Below, piece after piece: positions 43,651 through 52,725 of a stretch of DNA of 64,000 bases. Made by a program: the position numbers and the translations under genes. Source of the stretch: Methanolobus sp. ZRKC5. GTDB taxonomy: Archaea > Halobacteriota > Methanosarcinia > Methanosarcinales > Methanosarcinaceae. The notes under the pieces are model-generated. The model saw only the letters and a program-made list of their open reading frames with translations, was not told where the DNA came from and searched no databases. The stretch lies in the NCBI RefSeq assembly GCF_038446525.1, contig NZ_CP151792.1, positions 2,108,001-2,172,000 of the forward strand, given 5' to 3'. How positions within the stretch are numbered: the stretch's first letter is position 1; every line of letters begins with the position of its first letter.

Positions 43651-45916
43651 TCTTAAAAATAATGAAGTGCTTGCCAAACTGAACCCTCAGCAATCTCTTC
43701 AGGAACATATTTCGGACTGTCTTTGTATCTTTAACAGATTCATAGCACATCGAAAGGAGGATGGTATAGAACTTGCAAAAAAAGCCCAGATAAGTGAAGA
43801 GCGACTTCTTAAAGGCTTATTTTATTGCGTTGCGTATCATGACCATGGGAAAGCAACACTACCTTTTCAGATGAAAATCAGGGGTAACAGTAATTCAAAT
43901 TGTTCCCATTCTCTTGATTCTTTACCATTCATTGAATCACAGGTTAAAAATAATCCATTGTATGAAGAGATCCCCAAACTTCAACTGGAAACTTTGGTAG
44001 TAGCAAGTCATCATTCTCGTTTACATCCAGATAAGTTTTCTAAATGGCGTGCTAAAATGCCACCAAAGTATTATGATGACTGCTTGTCTGGTGTAGAAGG
44101 GTTCATCTGTGAGTCTTATTCTGCCACCTTTAATGAAGAAAAAACTGCAATTTTCTATCCTAAGCTCGATAAACCGAATTATTATATAGTAAATAAACAA
44201 TTTTCACTTTTCAAAGATTTATTCCCTGATGATGGTGTGGTCCGTGATATCTTTTCATTTCTGAAAGCGGGAATGCATTACTGTGATTGGTGGGGCTCTG
44301 GCGTTCATCTCGATAAGAAATTCTATATTGATAATATCAAAGATCCTTTAAAGCAATCAACGCTTAAGAGGGTTCAGGACAAAGATAGTAAAAGTGGTTT
44401 TCTTCCTCGAAAGCAAATAATTTGGCATAATTTTCAAAAAAAATCTGGTTGTTTGAAAGGGGATGCATTTTTGGTAGCTCCTACTGGTTCAGGCAAAACA
44501 GAAGCAAGTTTATTGTGGGCACAAAATAATCTTGAAAATCACAGGCTTTTGTATCTACTTCCTACCATGACCACAACAAACAAAATGTGGGAGCGAATGG
44601 TCAACATTTTTGGATATGATAATGTTGCTCTTGTTCATGGAACTTCCAGATTCCTTTTGCATGGAGAACTGGATGATGATTACATAAACTTCAACTATAA
44701 AATGAAAGAGATGAGCTCTTTTCTTTATCCTGTCAATGTTTCCACGGTTGATCAGATGCTGTTCAGTCTATTCCATTCAAGCCAGTGGGAAACGAGGAAT
44801 GATGCACTTCAAAACAGCCTGACCATCCTAGACGAAATCCATGCTTATGATCCCTATACTTTGGGATTGATAATAGAAGCCATGAAAAGAGCAGGACAAA
44901 GAAGCAAGTTTTGTGTAATCAGTGCAACACTTCCTGATATTATAAGGGAAACAATAGAAGTCGAAACTGGGAGAAAATTCTCTCATGTAGAGGATAAGCA
45001 ATACAATAACAGAGTTAAGCTCTCCATTAACATTGAAGATGCAAAGATAGATGATTGTATTGAACAGGTCCTGTCCTCATTTAACAACGGGAAAAAGGTA
45101 CTTGTTATTGCAAATACTGTTTCAAAAAGTAGTGCCATTTATAATAAGATTGTTGAAATGCTTGACGAATCACCTTTGTTTGTTGGGGAAAAAGAAACTC
45201 TTGATCAGGTACTTCTTTTTCATTCTCAGTTCATCTTCAATCATAGAAGAATCAGAGAAAACAAGTTAGAAAATCTGCCTGATGGTTCATTCATTGCAGT
45301 TACAACCCAGGTTGTCGAAGTAAGTCTTGACATTGATTTCGATGAGCTACATACCGAAGCTGCACCAATTGATTCACTAATTCAAAGGTTTGGTCGTGTT
45401 AATCGTAATAGACCAGAAGGCGTAATCTGTCCTGCGTATGTTTATGAAGTTGATTCTCCAAGGCCTTATACTGATATTGACATAATAAAGTTCAGTCTTG
45501 CGTTACTTGAAAGTGCAGGTCAGGAACCAAGTGAAGTGGTTTTAAGGGATTTAGTTAATCAATTGTATGACGATAGTTATTATTCAAAGATTGAGATGGG
45601 CTTACAGAAGGCAGAGTCTAAAGTCTACGATGTAATTTCTCAAAGACGTTATCTTTATACAGGTAAACTGTTTGATGACGATATTGCTGCTTACACGAGA
45701 GAATCCGATTACCCAACAGAAACGTGCATTCCCATTGAGTATCAAAAAGAAGTCGAGGAACTTGTTCCCCTTGAACGCATCGGATACCACATTCGTATTC
45801 CGAAATGGATGTATGATAAGAATAAGTATGAAACGAATGGTGAAATTCGATATATTTCTTTGCACTATGATTCATTAAAAGGTATTACACACAATACGCC
45901 TTTCTTATGTATTTAA
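43622..45916 (+). CDS. cas3: CRISPR helicase-nuclease Cas3 (HD + helicase)
   Basis: 764 residues. The N-terminal HD nuclease has the metal pair His73-Asp74 in YHDHGKATLPFQ and SHHSRLHPDKF further on. The helicase has Walker A APTGSGKTEASL at about 286, the DEIH box at 404-407 (ILDEIHAYDP), motif III SATLP, VEVSLDIDFDEL and the arginine finger motif VI IQRFGRVNRNR. It degrades target DNA recruited by Cascade. A full-length fused Cas3 with all motifs suggests an active interference machine. Confidence 0.96.
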   Translation: MADITSSYSDLKNNEVLAKLNPQQSLQEHISDCLCIFNRFIAHRKEDGIELAKKAQISEERLLKGLFYCVAYHDHGKATLPFQMKIRGNSNSNCSHSLDSLPFIESQVKNNPLYEEIPKLQLETLVVASHHSRLHPDKFSKWRAKMPPKYYDDCLSGVEGFICESYSATFNEEKTAIFYPKLDKPNYYIVNKQFSLFKDLFPDDGVVRDIFSFLKAGMHYCDWWGSGVHLDKKFYIDNIKDPLKQSTLKRVQDKDSKSGFLPRKQIIWHNFQKKSGCLKGDAFLVAPTGSGKTEASLLWAQNNLENHRLLYLLPTMTTTNKMWERMVNIFGYDNVALVHGTSRFLLHGELDDDYINFNYKMKEMSSFLYPVNVSTVDQMLFSLFHSSQWETRNDALQNSLTILDEIHAYDPYTLGLIIEAMKRAGQRSKFCVISATLPDIIRETIEVETGRKFSHVEDKQYNNRVKLSINIEDAKIDDCIEQVLSSFNNGKKVLVIANTVSKSSAIYNKIVEMLDESPLFVGEKETLDQVLLFHSQFIFNHRRIRENKLENLPDGSFIAVTTQVVEVSLDIDFDELHTEAAPIDSLIQRFGRVNRNRPEGVICPAYVYEVDSPRPYTDIDIIKFSLALLESAGQEPSEVVLRDLVNQLYDDSYYSKIEMGLQKAESKVYDVISQRRYLYTGKLFDDDIAAYTRESDYPTETCIPIEYQKEVEELVPLERIGYHIRIPKWMYDKNKYETNGEIRYISLHYDSLKGITHNTPFLCI

Positions 45917-45979
45917 TTTACAAATTTCAGTAAACTCACTATAATAATTTTAAATATTAATCTCAAAAGCTCTGCACTC

Positions 45980-46570
45980 ATGACAAACAACAATCCCACC
46001 ACACCAAATACTACAAAAGCACCCAAAGATGAATATTCAACAACAGATCACCCTCTTTCCCCCACCATGAAAATAACCGGTGTCAAGATCAACTACTACC
46101 ACATCTGCCACACCAAGCTCTGGCTTTTTTCCCACAATATCACTCTTGAACATGAACACGAAAATGTCAATATCGGCAAGGTGCTCCATGAAGAAAGATA
46201 CAGCAAAAACAAAAAGGACGTTACTATTGACAACACGATCAGCATCGATTTTGTGAAGCAGCGTAATGGCATCATAGAATTACATGAGGTGAAAAAGACA
46301 AAAAAGATGGAGGATGCCCATCTACGGCAGATGCTCTACTACCTTTATTACCTCAAACGGAGAGGAATTGATGCGCAGGGTGTCATGAATTATCCTTTGC
46401 TGAACCAGACCAAAGAAGTGATATTGACATCGGATGCAGAGAAGAATATTGAAGAGGACATCAGGGGCATTGAAAGGATAGTCACTGGTAGAATGCCACA
46501 TCCTAAACGCATACGAATATGCCAGAAATGTGCCTATTCCGAGTTCTGCTTTTGTGGTGATGGCGATTGA
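45980..46570 (+). CDS. cas4: CRISPR adaptation nuclease Cas4
   Basis: 196 residues. RecB-like nuclease with a 4Fe-4S cluster: Cys in YYHICHTKLWLF and three Cys in ICQKCAYSEFCFC. Nuclease motifs are the His of GKVLHEERY, Asp of ISIDFVK, Glu-x-Lys in ELHEVKKTKK and Gln/Tyr in HLRQMLYYLYYL. It trims prespacers and selects the PAM with Cas1-Cas2. The first 29 residues (Thr/Pro/Asn-rich) precede the usual start MKITGVKINYYHIC at 46067 and may not be translated; neither start has a clear ribosome site. Confidence 0.94.
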   Translation: MTNNNPTTPNTTKAPKDEYSTTDHPLSPTMKITGVKINYYHICHTKLWLFSHNITLEHEHENVNIGKVLHEERYSKNKKDVTIDNTISIDFVKQRNGIIELHEVKKTKKMEDAHLRQMLYYLYYLKRRGIDAQGVMNYPLLNQTKEVILTSDAEKNIEEDIRGIERIVTGRMPHPKRIRICQKCAYSEFCFCGDGD

Positions 46571-46591
46571 TAAGATTTTGTCATTAAGATA

Positions 46592-47611
46592 ATGGAGAAG
46601 ATGGACACTATGCGAGCCGATTATTATATCCTGCAGGATGGTATTTTAAAGCGAAAGGAAAACACAGTTTACTTTGAAAACAAAGGCGAGAGACGCGTTT
46701 TACCTATAAACAAGATATATTCCATTTATGCATACGGAAAATTATCATTTTCATCGGGTGTTGTGTCATATCTTTCAAAGAACGGAATCCCCATACATTT
46801 TTTCAATTACTATGGTTTCTACGAAGGCAGCATGTATCCACGGGAGACGCTAATTAGTGGTGATCTTGTGATACAACAGGCAGCTCAGTATCTTGATGAC
46901 GATAAGCGGATGCAGCTTGCAGGAAAGTTCATCGAAGGTGCATGTGGAAATATTCTTAAAAACTTGAAATATTATTCAAGGAGCAGAGAGGATATTCAGA
47001 AAAACATAGATTCATACATAAGTTCGATTGAATCGGAGATTCTTCGCCTTCCAGATGCCCATTCAATAGCAGGCATGATGAATGTAGAAGGACGAATACG
47101 CAATATATATTACAGTGCCCTGGATGAGATATTTCCTGAAGAATACAGGATTGTAACACGGACACGTCGCCCGCCAGGAAATAAGATGAATACGCTTATC
47201 AGTTTTGGCAATTCCCTGATGTATACAACAGTTCTTTCTGAAATCTACAATACTCAGCTTAATCCAACCATTTCATATCTACATGAACCTTTTGAGCGTC
47301 GTTTTTCACTTGCACTTGATGTTAGTGAGATCTTCAAACCTATCATCATTGACAGGATTATATTAAAACTTGTGAATAAAAATATGCTGGATGACAACTG
47401 CTTTAGAGGAGAGATTGGGGATATGCTGCTGAGTGATAAAGGGAAGAAGATATTTTTAAAAGAGTACAATGACAAATTAGGCACTACTATCAAGCATAAA
47501 GGTTTGAAGCGTAATGTATCGTATAAGCGTCTCATTAGGCTGGAGCTTTACAAGTTATCAAAGCATGTGCTTGGTGATGAAGTGTATAAGCCACTTGTGA
47601 TGTGGTGGTGA
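46592..47611 (+). CDS. cas1: CRISPR integrase Cas1
   Basis: 339 residues from ATG 46592; in-frame ATGs at 46601 and 46610 are alternatives, the last giving the family-like [11 protein letters not shown]. Metal ligands are Glu166 in [13 protein letters not shown], His231 in [20 protein letters not shown] and an acidic residue after FKPIIID. It integrates new spacers at the leader end, together with Cas2. One base separates it from cas2. Confidence 0.96.
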   Translation: MEKMDTMRADYYILQDGILKRKENTVYFENKGERRVLPINKIYSIYAYGKLSFSSGVVSYLSKNGIPIHFFNYYGFYEGSMYPRETLISGDLVIQQAAQYLDDDKRMQLAGKFIEGACGNILKNLKYYSRSREDIQKNIDSYISSIESEILRLPDAHSIAGMMNVEGRIRNIYYSALDEIFPEEYRIVTRTRRPPGNKMNTLISFGNSLMYTTVLSEIYNTQLNPTISYLHEPFERRFSLALDVSEIFKPIIIDRIILKLVNKNMLDDNCFRGEIGDMLLSDKGKKIFLKEYNDKLGTTIKHKGLKRNVSYKRLIRLELYKLSKHVLGDEVYKPLVMWW

Positions 47612-47612
47612 A

Positions 47613-47876
47613 ATGTATGTAATTGTTGTCTATGATATCGGTGTGGAGCGTTTAAACAAAGTGCGAACTTTTCTAAAACAGTATCTAAACTGGGTTCAGA
47701 ATAGTGTTCTTGAAGGTGAATTAACAAAAGCAGAGTACATGAAAGTCTATTCTTATCTGAAACAGATAATCAACGAAGATGAAGATAGCATTTTCTTTTA
47801 CCGTGTGAGAGATAAAATGTATCTAGGTTTTGACGAACTAGGTAGTCGGCCAGCAGAAATTGATACCATAATATGA
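47613..47876 (+). CDS. cas2: CRISPR adaptation protein Cas2
   Basis: 87 residues, ferredoxin-like dimer forming the core of the Cas1-Cas2 integrase. MYVIVVYDIGVERLNKVRTF with Asp8 and the second strand NWVQNSVLEGELTKAEYMKV are typical. Last gene of the cas operon, 194 bases before the array. Confidence 0.96.
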   Translation: MYVIVVYDIGVERLNKVRTFLKQYLNWVQNSVLEGELTKAEYMKVYSYLKQIINEDEDSIFFYRVRDKMYLGFDELGSRPAEIDTII

Positions 47877-48070
47877 GATCATTCGTGGATATATATAAAG
47901 GGAGGGACAGATAAACGAACCACGAAAATATGTGTGATTAATTTAGTTGTAGTAAATGGTTTTTAATAGTAGCTAGTTAATTGTTAGTTATTAAAAACAC
48001 CATCAATATAGATGCAAGTTGATTTTCAATAGACAGTAACTGGTGGTTGAAATATGGACAAATCGGCTTG
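47877..48070 (+). promoter_or_regulatory. CRISPR leader
   Basis: AT-rich spacer between cas2 and the first repeat. It holds a TATATATAAAG box at 47890-47900, flanked by the inverted repeat TTCGTGG (47882-47888) and CCACGAA (47920-47926). This is the likely promoter of the pre-crRNA and the site that guides Cas1-Cas2 integration. The new-spacer end is therefore the left end of the array. Confidence 0.75.
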
Positions 48071-49562
48071 GTTAAAATCAGACCTTAGAGGGATTGAAAC
48101 GAAGACAACACCACTTATTATTTGGGATATACAAATGGTTAAAATCAGACCTTAGAGGGATTGAAACTTGGAATGCGCAGGGACATCACCACAAAGCCGT
48201 TCGTTAAAATCAGACCTTAGAGGGATTGAAACGATTTTGATACGGAAAGGATCACATTCCATCTTGAGTTAAAATCAGACCTTAGAGGGATTGAAACGAA
48301 GATAGCAGCAGATAAAAAGAACTTGCTTGATATGTTAAAATCAGACCTTAGAGGGATTGAAACATTTACAGGGACCATTGCAGACATTCACATTGACACC
48401 GTTAAAATCAGACCTTAGAGGGATTGAAACCGACGATTGGATATATAGTCAGATGTCCGCAGCAGGGTTAAAATCAGACCTTAGAGGGATTGAAACCCTG
48501 TTATGTTGGAGCCACCGACACCCACCTTGAAACGGTTAAAATCAGACCTTAGAGGGATTGAAACACCGTTCAGGAAGAGGAAGAAGAAACAGATACAGAA
48601 GGTTAAAATCAGACCTTAGAGGGATTGAAACGACAATCTCCGGCTAGGCTCAGATTCGCGCTGTAATGTTAAAATCAGACCTTAGAGGGATTGAAACACT
48701 TCTACATTTATTGTATATGGGGCTACTGAAATATCGTTAAAATCAGACCTTAGAGGGATTGAAACTTATCAATTATAATATAATTTTCAAACCGGATATC
48801 AGTTAAAATCAGACCTTAGAGGGATTGAAACATTATTCTAGTATTATCAGCAAAATCAACAGTGCCATGTTAAAATCAGACCTTAGAGGGATTGAAACTA
48901 GAATCAGCAATGGCACTCGGTGGAACGATGCTTCGTTAAAATCAGACCTTAGAGGGATTGAAACTACTCATCAGCATGGTAGACATCATTAATCCACAAT
49001 GTTAAAATCAGACCTTAGAGGGATTGAAACATTCGTGTGAAGTGTACCGTCGGCGGTGCTTGCAATATGTTAAAATCAGACCTTAGAGGGATTGAAACAT
49101 TGAATTATTAATATACCCTTCTTTGCTTGCATGGGTTAAAATCAGACCTTAGAGGGATTGAAACCACGGATGCCCGGGTCCATTTGCTTAAGGTCGTTCA
49201 GGTTAAAATCAGACCTTAGAGGGATTGAAACGATTGAACACAAAGATATTGATTATCCTGGTCTTATGGTTAAAATCAGACCTTAGAGGGATTGAAACTA
49301 TCTAACAACTTCCTGGTTGGCGGTGTCATTAATGGTTAAAATCAGACCTTAGAGGGATTGAAACTTTTATAAAATTAATAATGTGTTCTCCGTTCGTCTG
49401 TTAAAATCAGACCTTAGAGGGATTGAAATGAATAAGATACCACTATAGGATAATTGTAATCCTCAGTTAAAATCAGACCTTAGAGGGATTGAAATGCATA
49501 CAAATGTCAGTGATGTTCTGATTGAAAACAATGTTAAAATCAGACCTTAGAGGGATTGAAAC
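48071..49562 (+). CRISPR. Type I-B CRISPR array, 23 repeats and 22 spacers
   Basis: A 30-bp repeat starts GTTAAAATCAG and ends AGAGGGATTGAAAC. It occurs 23 times, first at 48071-48100 and last at 49533-49562; spacers are 35-38 bases. All repeats are identical except numbers 21 and 22 (49400-49429 and 49466-49495), whose last base is T instead of C. Unusually, the final repeat is again canonical. The end ATTGAAAC gives the usual I-B 5' handle. I noticed no spacer that copies the window elsewhere, but that was a by-eye check. Confidence 0.99.
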
Positions 49563-49592
49563 AACGATGTGCCTTCGTTTTGCCTCCCCTAG

Positions 49593-50774
49593 ATGATATA
49601 TTATCCTTTGATTCTTTCTCTAGGAATCCAATTGTTCTTACTATTTAAACAACATAAAAAATATCTGTCATTAAAAAAACATACATTTTCCATGCCTAAA
49701 AGGAGAAGGAAATCTAAAAAGGATGTGTCACTGGATAGTGTAATGTTTAAGCATTCCATGAGGTCACCAAAGTCTAAAGAAATGGATCTGTCTTTGACCG
49801 CTGTAAATACGTTTAGTCCTGATAATGAAGATGGACTAAATAAATGGTATGCACAACCAAACAGATATGATATCATAGGAATTGATGACAATCCTAAAAG
49901 AAAGTCCCATCCATCAAAGAAGGCAAAAAAATCTCTGAAACAAAAAGTATCATCTACTATCCATAAATCCACACCATTAAAGAAAAAAGAACCTGGTAAT
50001 GATTGGAGTGTAGTATCTCCTAACCGTAAATTGCCAAAAGAACTGAATAATGCATCCGATAATTTCAGTCCCTATGAGCACAATATTCTACGAGATAAAG
50101 TGACATATGGAGTAGAAACTAAAAGAGGAGCAGCAGGTTTTCACATATATGATGCGCGTACAAATACCAGTCAAATCAGGATTTCAGGTAGATCTTTGCG
50201 GGATAAACACGAAGCAAACGATGTTCTAACTCATGAGATGGTCCATGCTCTAAGAGCAATGGATACGCGCAGAAAGGGGATGTTGCAGCGATATCAGTAC
50301 ATAGGGGCAGACATTGATTTAGAGGAAGCAGCAACTCACAGTGAAACGACAGCCAGACTCAAAAAAGATACAATTCCGCTTGTAAAAAATCCAGCTTATT
50401 ATGCTGCTGTCAGAGATCCAAAATACCCACAAAGCAGAATTGAAGACAAAAAAACATTAACAGGCAATAAACAGCATGTAATTGGAGAACCTGTCTTTAA
50501 AGTAATGGACGATAACTTCTGGGACACTCATTTAAGCAAGATGGCTAATCGCTGGCGTGGTCATGGATTTAGAGGCAGAGAAGAGCTTGTAGATCAATAC
50601 TTTAAAGTCCAGGATAAGAAAACAAAGAGAATACAATATGTCCATGCATATAACCCCGATATGAGTATGTCTGAAAGACAAACAGCTCAAGAAGTTGAGC
50701 AATTGGACGGAGTAAAAGGGGATGATACTGTTTGGGCATACAACGATGGTAAAATAAAGAAGGTGATAAAATGA
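49593..50774 (+). CDS. HExxH metalloprotease-like protein of a mobile element
   Basis: 393 residues from ATG 49593; an internal ATG at 49692 (MPKRRRKSKKDVS) is an alternative and neither has a clear ribosome site. The long form begins with a possible membrane segment (YYPLILSLGIQLFLLF). Residues 45-160 are basic and disordered. A zincin motif THEMVHALRAMD (His214, Glu215, His218) is followed by a candidate third ligand in DLEEAATHSETTARL. It is coupled by a four-base overlap to a zinc-ribbon micro-gene. It lies 30 bases behind the CRISPR array and resembles plasmid or virus proteins; the family is not recognised. Confidence 0.65.
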   Translation: MIYYPLILSLGIQLFLLFKQHKKYLSLKKHTFSMPKRRRKSKKDVSLDSVMFKHSMRSPKSKEMDLSLTAVNTFSPDNEDGLNKWYAQPNRYDIIGIDDNPKRKSHPSKKAKKSLKQKVSSTIHKSTPLKKKEPGNDWSVVSPNRKLPKELNNASDNFSPYEHNILRDKVTYGVETKRGAAGFHIYDARTNTSQIRISGRSLRDKHEANDVLTHEMVHALRAMDTRRKGMLQRYQYIGADIDLEEAATHSETTARLKKDTIPLVKNPAYYAAVRDPKYPQSRIEDKKTLTGNKQHVIGEPVFKVMDDNFWDTHLSKMANRWRGHGFRGREELVDQYFKVQDKKTKRIQYVHAYNPDMSMSERQTAQEVEQLDGVKGDDTVWAYNDGKIKKVIK

Positions 50775-50941
50775 ATAGAGTTTGTACTACCTGCAGTCAC
50801 ATTGTTGATCAGGAATGGGTTGAAAAATGCCCCAAATGTGGTGGAATATTAGAACCATACAATCCTGATGTACATGTCAATTATGCTGAAATTGATATAG
50901 ATCCAGACTATGAAACTGCGAAATCATGGAGATCAGATTAA
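50771..50941 (+). CDS. Zinc-ribbon micro-protein (56 residues)
   Basis: ATG 50771 overlaps the protease-like gene stop (ATGA). CTTCSHIVDQEWVEKCPKCG forms a classical short zinc ribbon; the rest is acidic (YAEIDIDPDYETAKSW). It is too short for most gene finders, but the coupling and the two CxxC pairs make it credible. Partner or regulator of the protease-like protein is a guess. Confidence 0.7.
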   Translation: MNRVCTTCSHIVDQEWVEKCPKCGGILEPYNPDVHVNYAEIDIDPDYETAKSWRSD

Positions 50942-50962
50942 AATTCATAATTGTACTATCTA

Positions 50963-51082
50963 TTAGTTCCACCCTGCCAATCTTCTCCGGATCTCCATCT
51001 TCTCACCATCCGTGAAAGGCAAGCCCTGGTAATGCATCATTGATGTCAAACAATCATGTTCCTAGCGTAGACAGATTACATT
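50963..51082 (-). pseudogene. 3' fragment of a tyrosine integrase gene
   Basis: The minus strand reads NVICLR, a TAG stop, EHDCLTSMMHYQGLPFTDGE, KMEIRRRLAGWN and TAA. It matches the last 39 residues of the intact integrase at 57241-57807 (NVICLRQGHDSLTSMLHY and so on). The fragment contains the catalytic Tyr but has a nonsense change at the Gln before it and has lost Gly. It marks an earlier integration or recombination by a related element. Confidence 0.85.
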
Positions 51083-51102
51083 AAGTGTGATAATTCCTAC
51101 AA

Positions 51103-51118
51103 CCCATAATAAAGGAAG
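51103..51118 (+). repeat. TAAAGGAA box, type A
   Basis: CCCATAATAAAGGAAG. One of eleven copies found at 51-58 kb. The next gene start is 50 bases downstream (51171), further than for the other type A copies. Confidence 0.6.
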
Positions 51119-51170
51119 AAGTTGAACATAAAAAAGATTTAAATGTAGGCATATATAATATATTATTGCT

Positions 51171-51629
51171 ATGGAAAAGAAGATACGAAAATATAACTAC
51201 TACCCAATCACCTCAATTGATTATTATTCTAGTTTATCAATATCTTTAACCATAGTTTTGTGGGCATTTTATATTGTTTTTTATTATGTAGAATTTGGAC
51301 CGCAAGAATTTCTGTGGAGGTGGAGAATGGGCTCAATCTCTGTAAGCATTATTACAATTATCTTTCTGATTTGGAGATGGCATTTCTTCCATGCTCTATG
51401 TACACGAAGCGTTGATGTCATTGGATATATTTATTCAGCAAATGCATTCGTGAGTGGTGGTTCAAGAGTTGAGTACAAGTATGAATTTCAGGGTGTGAAG
51501 TACTTGAGAGGAAATGCATTAACACAGAAGGTATTTTTTAATCATGAATTTCATGAAGGCGATGAAGTAGTCCTCCGAGTTGATCCAAAGAATCCCAAAA
51601 GAGCAGTAATAAAAGAACTCTATTTTTGA
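51171..51629 (+). CDS. DUF3592-like membrane protein
   Basis: 152 residues: two membrane helices (about 22-42 and 55-75) and a C-terminal beta domain. The sequence VDVIGYIYSANAFVSGGSRV EYKYEFQGVKYLRG, then FHEGDEVVLRVDPKNPKRAV, is the pattern of DUF3592 proteins (variable SH3-like extracytoplasmic domain). Function unknown. A TATATATAATATATT stretch lies directly upstream. A type B box follows 45 bases after the stop. Confidence 0.65.
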   Translation: MEKKIRKYNYYPITSIDYYSSLSISLTIVLWAFYIVFYYVEFGPQEFLWRWRMGSISVSIITIIFLIWRWHFFHALCTRSVDVIGYIYSANAFVSGGSRVEYKYEFQGVKYLRGNALTQKVFFNHEFHEGDEVVLRVDPKNPKRAVIKELYF

Positions 51630-51673
51630 TTTGTTATTTCAGTACAATTCATAATATGACAGAGTTTCCCAAA

Positions 51674-51689
51674 CCGCCAAGTAAAGGAA
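51674..51689 (+). repeat. TAAAGGAA box, type B
   Basis: CCGCCAAGTAAAGGAA, preceded by TTTCCCAAA. No intact gene follows; only a four-codon frame. Probably a box whose gene has been lost. Confidence 0.55.
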
Positions 51690-51965
51690 TAATGTGAATA
51701 AACCATAATCAAGAAAAGTGGTCACAACATAACATTATTTAATTTTTTCCCATAAATTAAAATGAGAAACTATTAATATTAGAGTAACTTGTGAGAGAGT
51801 GAGGCATGTGAGCTATTTATGTATTTAATACGTACCACTCCCCCAATAACCCCATACTACATGCCTCTAATAACGTCTTTTCTTGTTTTATTATCTAATC
51901 AGGAATAAATCATATTAATTTCGGCTTTTCTGTCTATGAAAACACTGTGCAATAAAAAATAAATG

Positions 51966-52159
51966 GTAACTATTCAGCCTACCACAATTAGCCTATTGAT
52001 ACTGATTTAATCAAAACGGAGATGTTTGCTCACTAACAACCTAAGAATCAAAAAAGCAATCAATGGCAACAATCAAAATTAATGATCCTAATAAAATGTA
52101 GGTCTCAACTTTTTGTCAAGATTGCTATTGATAGTGTTTTTATCAGGCTGAATAGTTAC
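51966..52159. mobile_element. MITE, copy 1 (194 bp)
   Basis: Ends are perfect 15-bp inverted repeats: GTAACTATTCAGCCT (51966-51980) and AGGCTGAATAGTTAC (52145-52159). It carries no gene. The whole element is repeated in inverted orientation at 57038-57231 with only scattered differences. Flanks AATAAATG (51958-51965) and AAGAAATG (52160-52167) look like an 8-bp target duplication with one change. GTAA ends with 8-bp duplications recall IS66-type transposition; no matching transposase is in this window. Confidence 0.88.
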
Positions 52160-52210
52160 AAGAAATGATTATATGCAAGGAGTGTAAACAATTGATATGG
52201 GTTAGGGAGT

Positions 52211-52301
52211 GACTCATCAGGTTTAGAGAAGAGGGATCAATGAGGGTGAGAAATAAGATGTCTCTTCCCTAAACTACTTTTTCTTTTCCGTGTAATGAGT
52301 C
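52211..52301. other. Nested inverted repeats (possible structured RNA)
   Basis: GACTCAT (52211-52217) pairs with ATGAGTC (52295-52301). Inside it, GTTTAGAGAAGAG (52221-52233) pairs with CTCTTCCCTAAAC (52262-52274) with one mismatch. No coding frame fits. A TTTTTCTTTT run follows the inner stem. It could be a small structured RNA, a terminator or the remains of another small element. Confidence 0.45.
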
Positions 52302-52388
52302 GTCGCTCAGTCGTGGCTTCATTCTAAGCATGTCAGTCCAAAGGTAACTAGCACTTTGTGAAAAAGCGATTTCACTTCAGGCCGAATT

Positions 52389-52404
52389 TGCCAAGTAAAG
52401 GAAG
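52389..52404 (+). repeat. TAAAGGAA box, type B
   Basis: TGCCAAGTAAAGGAAG. Only 45 bases before the next box (52434), with no gene between. Confidence 0.5.
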
Positions 52405-52433
52405 CTATTTTCCTTGCAATTGAAATTCCTAAA

Positions 52434-52450
52434 CCGCCAAGAATAGGAAG
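52434..52450 (+). repeat. TAAAGGAA box, type B, degenerate
   Basis: CCGCCAAGAATAGGAAG, with TTCCTAAA before it as in the copy at 51674. A 24-codon frame starts at GTG 52454. Confidence 0.5.
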
Positions 52451-52453
52451 TAA

Positions 52454-52528
52454 GTGGTGAGGATAAGCATAAACAACATCAGGCGGCACTTACCGTTCAC
52501 ACATATTGAGACAGGTATTGCACTGTAG
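52454..52528 (+). CDS. Possible 24-residue micro-ORF behind a box
   Basis: GTG start, product VVRISINNIRRHLPFTHIET GIAL. It is at the same distance from the box as the better supported micro-genes at 53430-54075. Very weak on its own; may be a truncated remnant. Confidence 0.25.
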   Translation: MVRISINNIRRHLPFTHIETGIAL

Positions 52529-52551
52529 GTGACAGGTGTTGTTGCCTAATT

Positions 52552-52568
52552 CCCATAATTAGGGAAAC
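52552..52568 (+). repeat. TAAAGGAA box, degenerate type A
   Basis: CCCATAATTAGGGAAAC. The preceding GTTGCCTAATT also occurs inside the micro-gene at 57968-58126, so this spot may be a remnant of a related unit. Confidence 0.4.
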
Positions 52569-52725
52569 ATTTCCATTAGCATTTCAAAAAACGTTTTTTC
52601 CTTTTTAAGCACATTCATCCAAAATATTTTATTATCCAGGTTTGTGTTATTGAAAAGATGAGAATATGATAATAGATAAAACATGAATTTAACAAAAAAA
52701 GTAAAAAAAGAACCTTGATCTTCAC

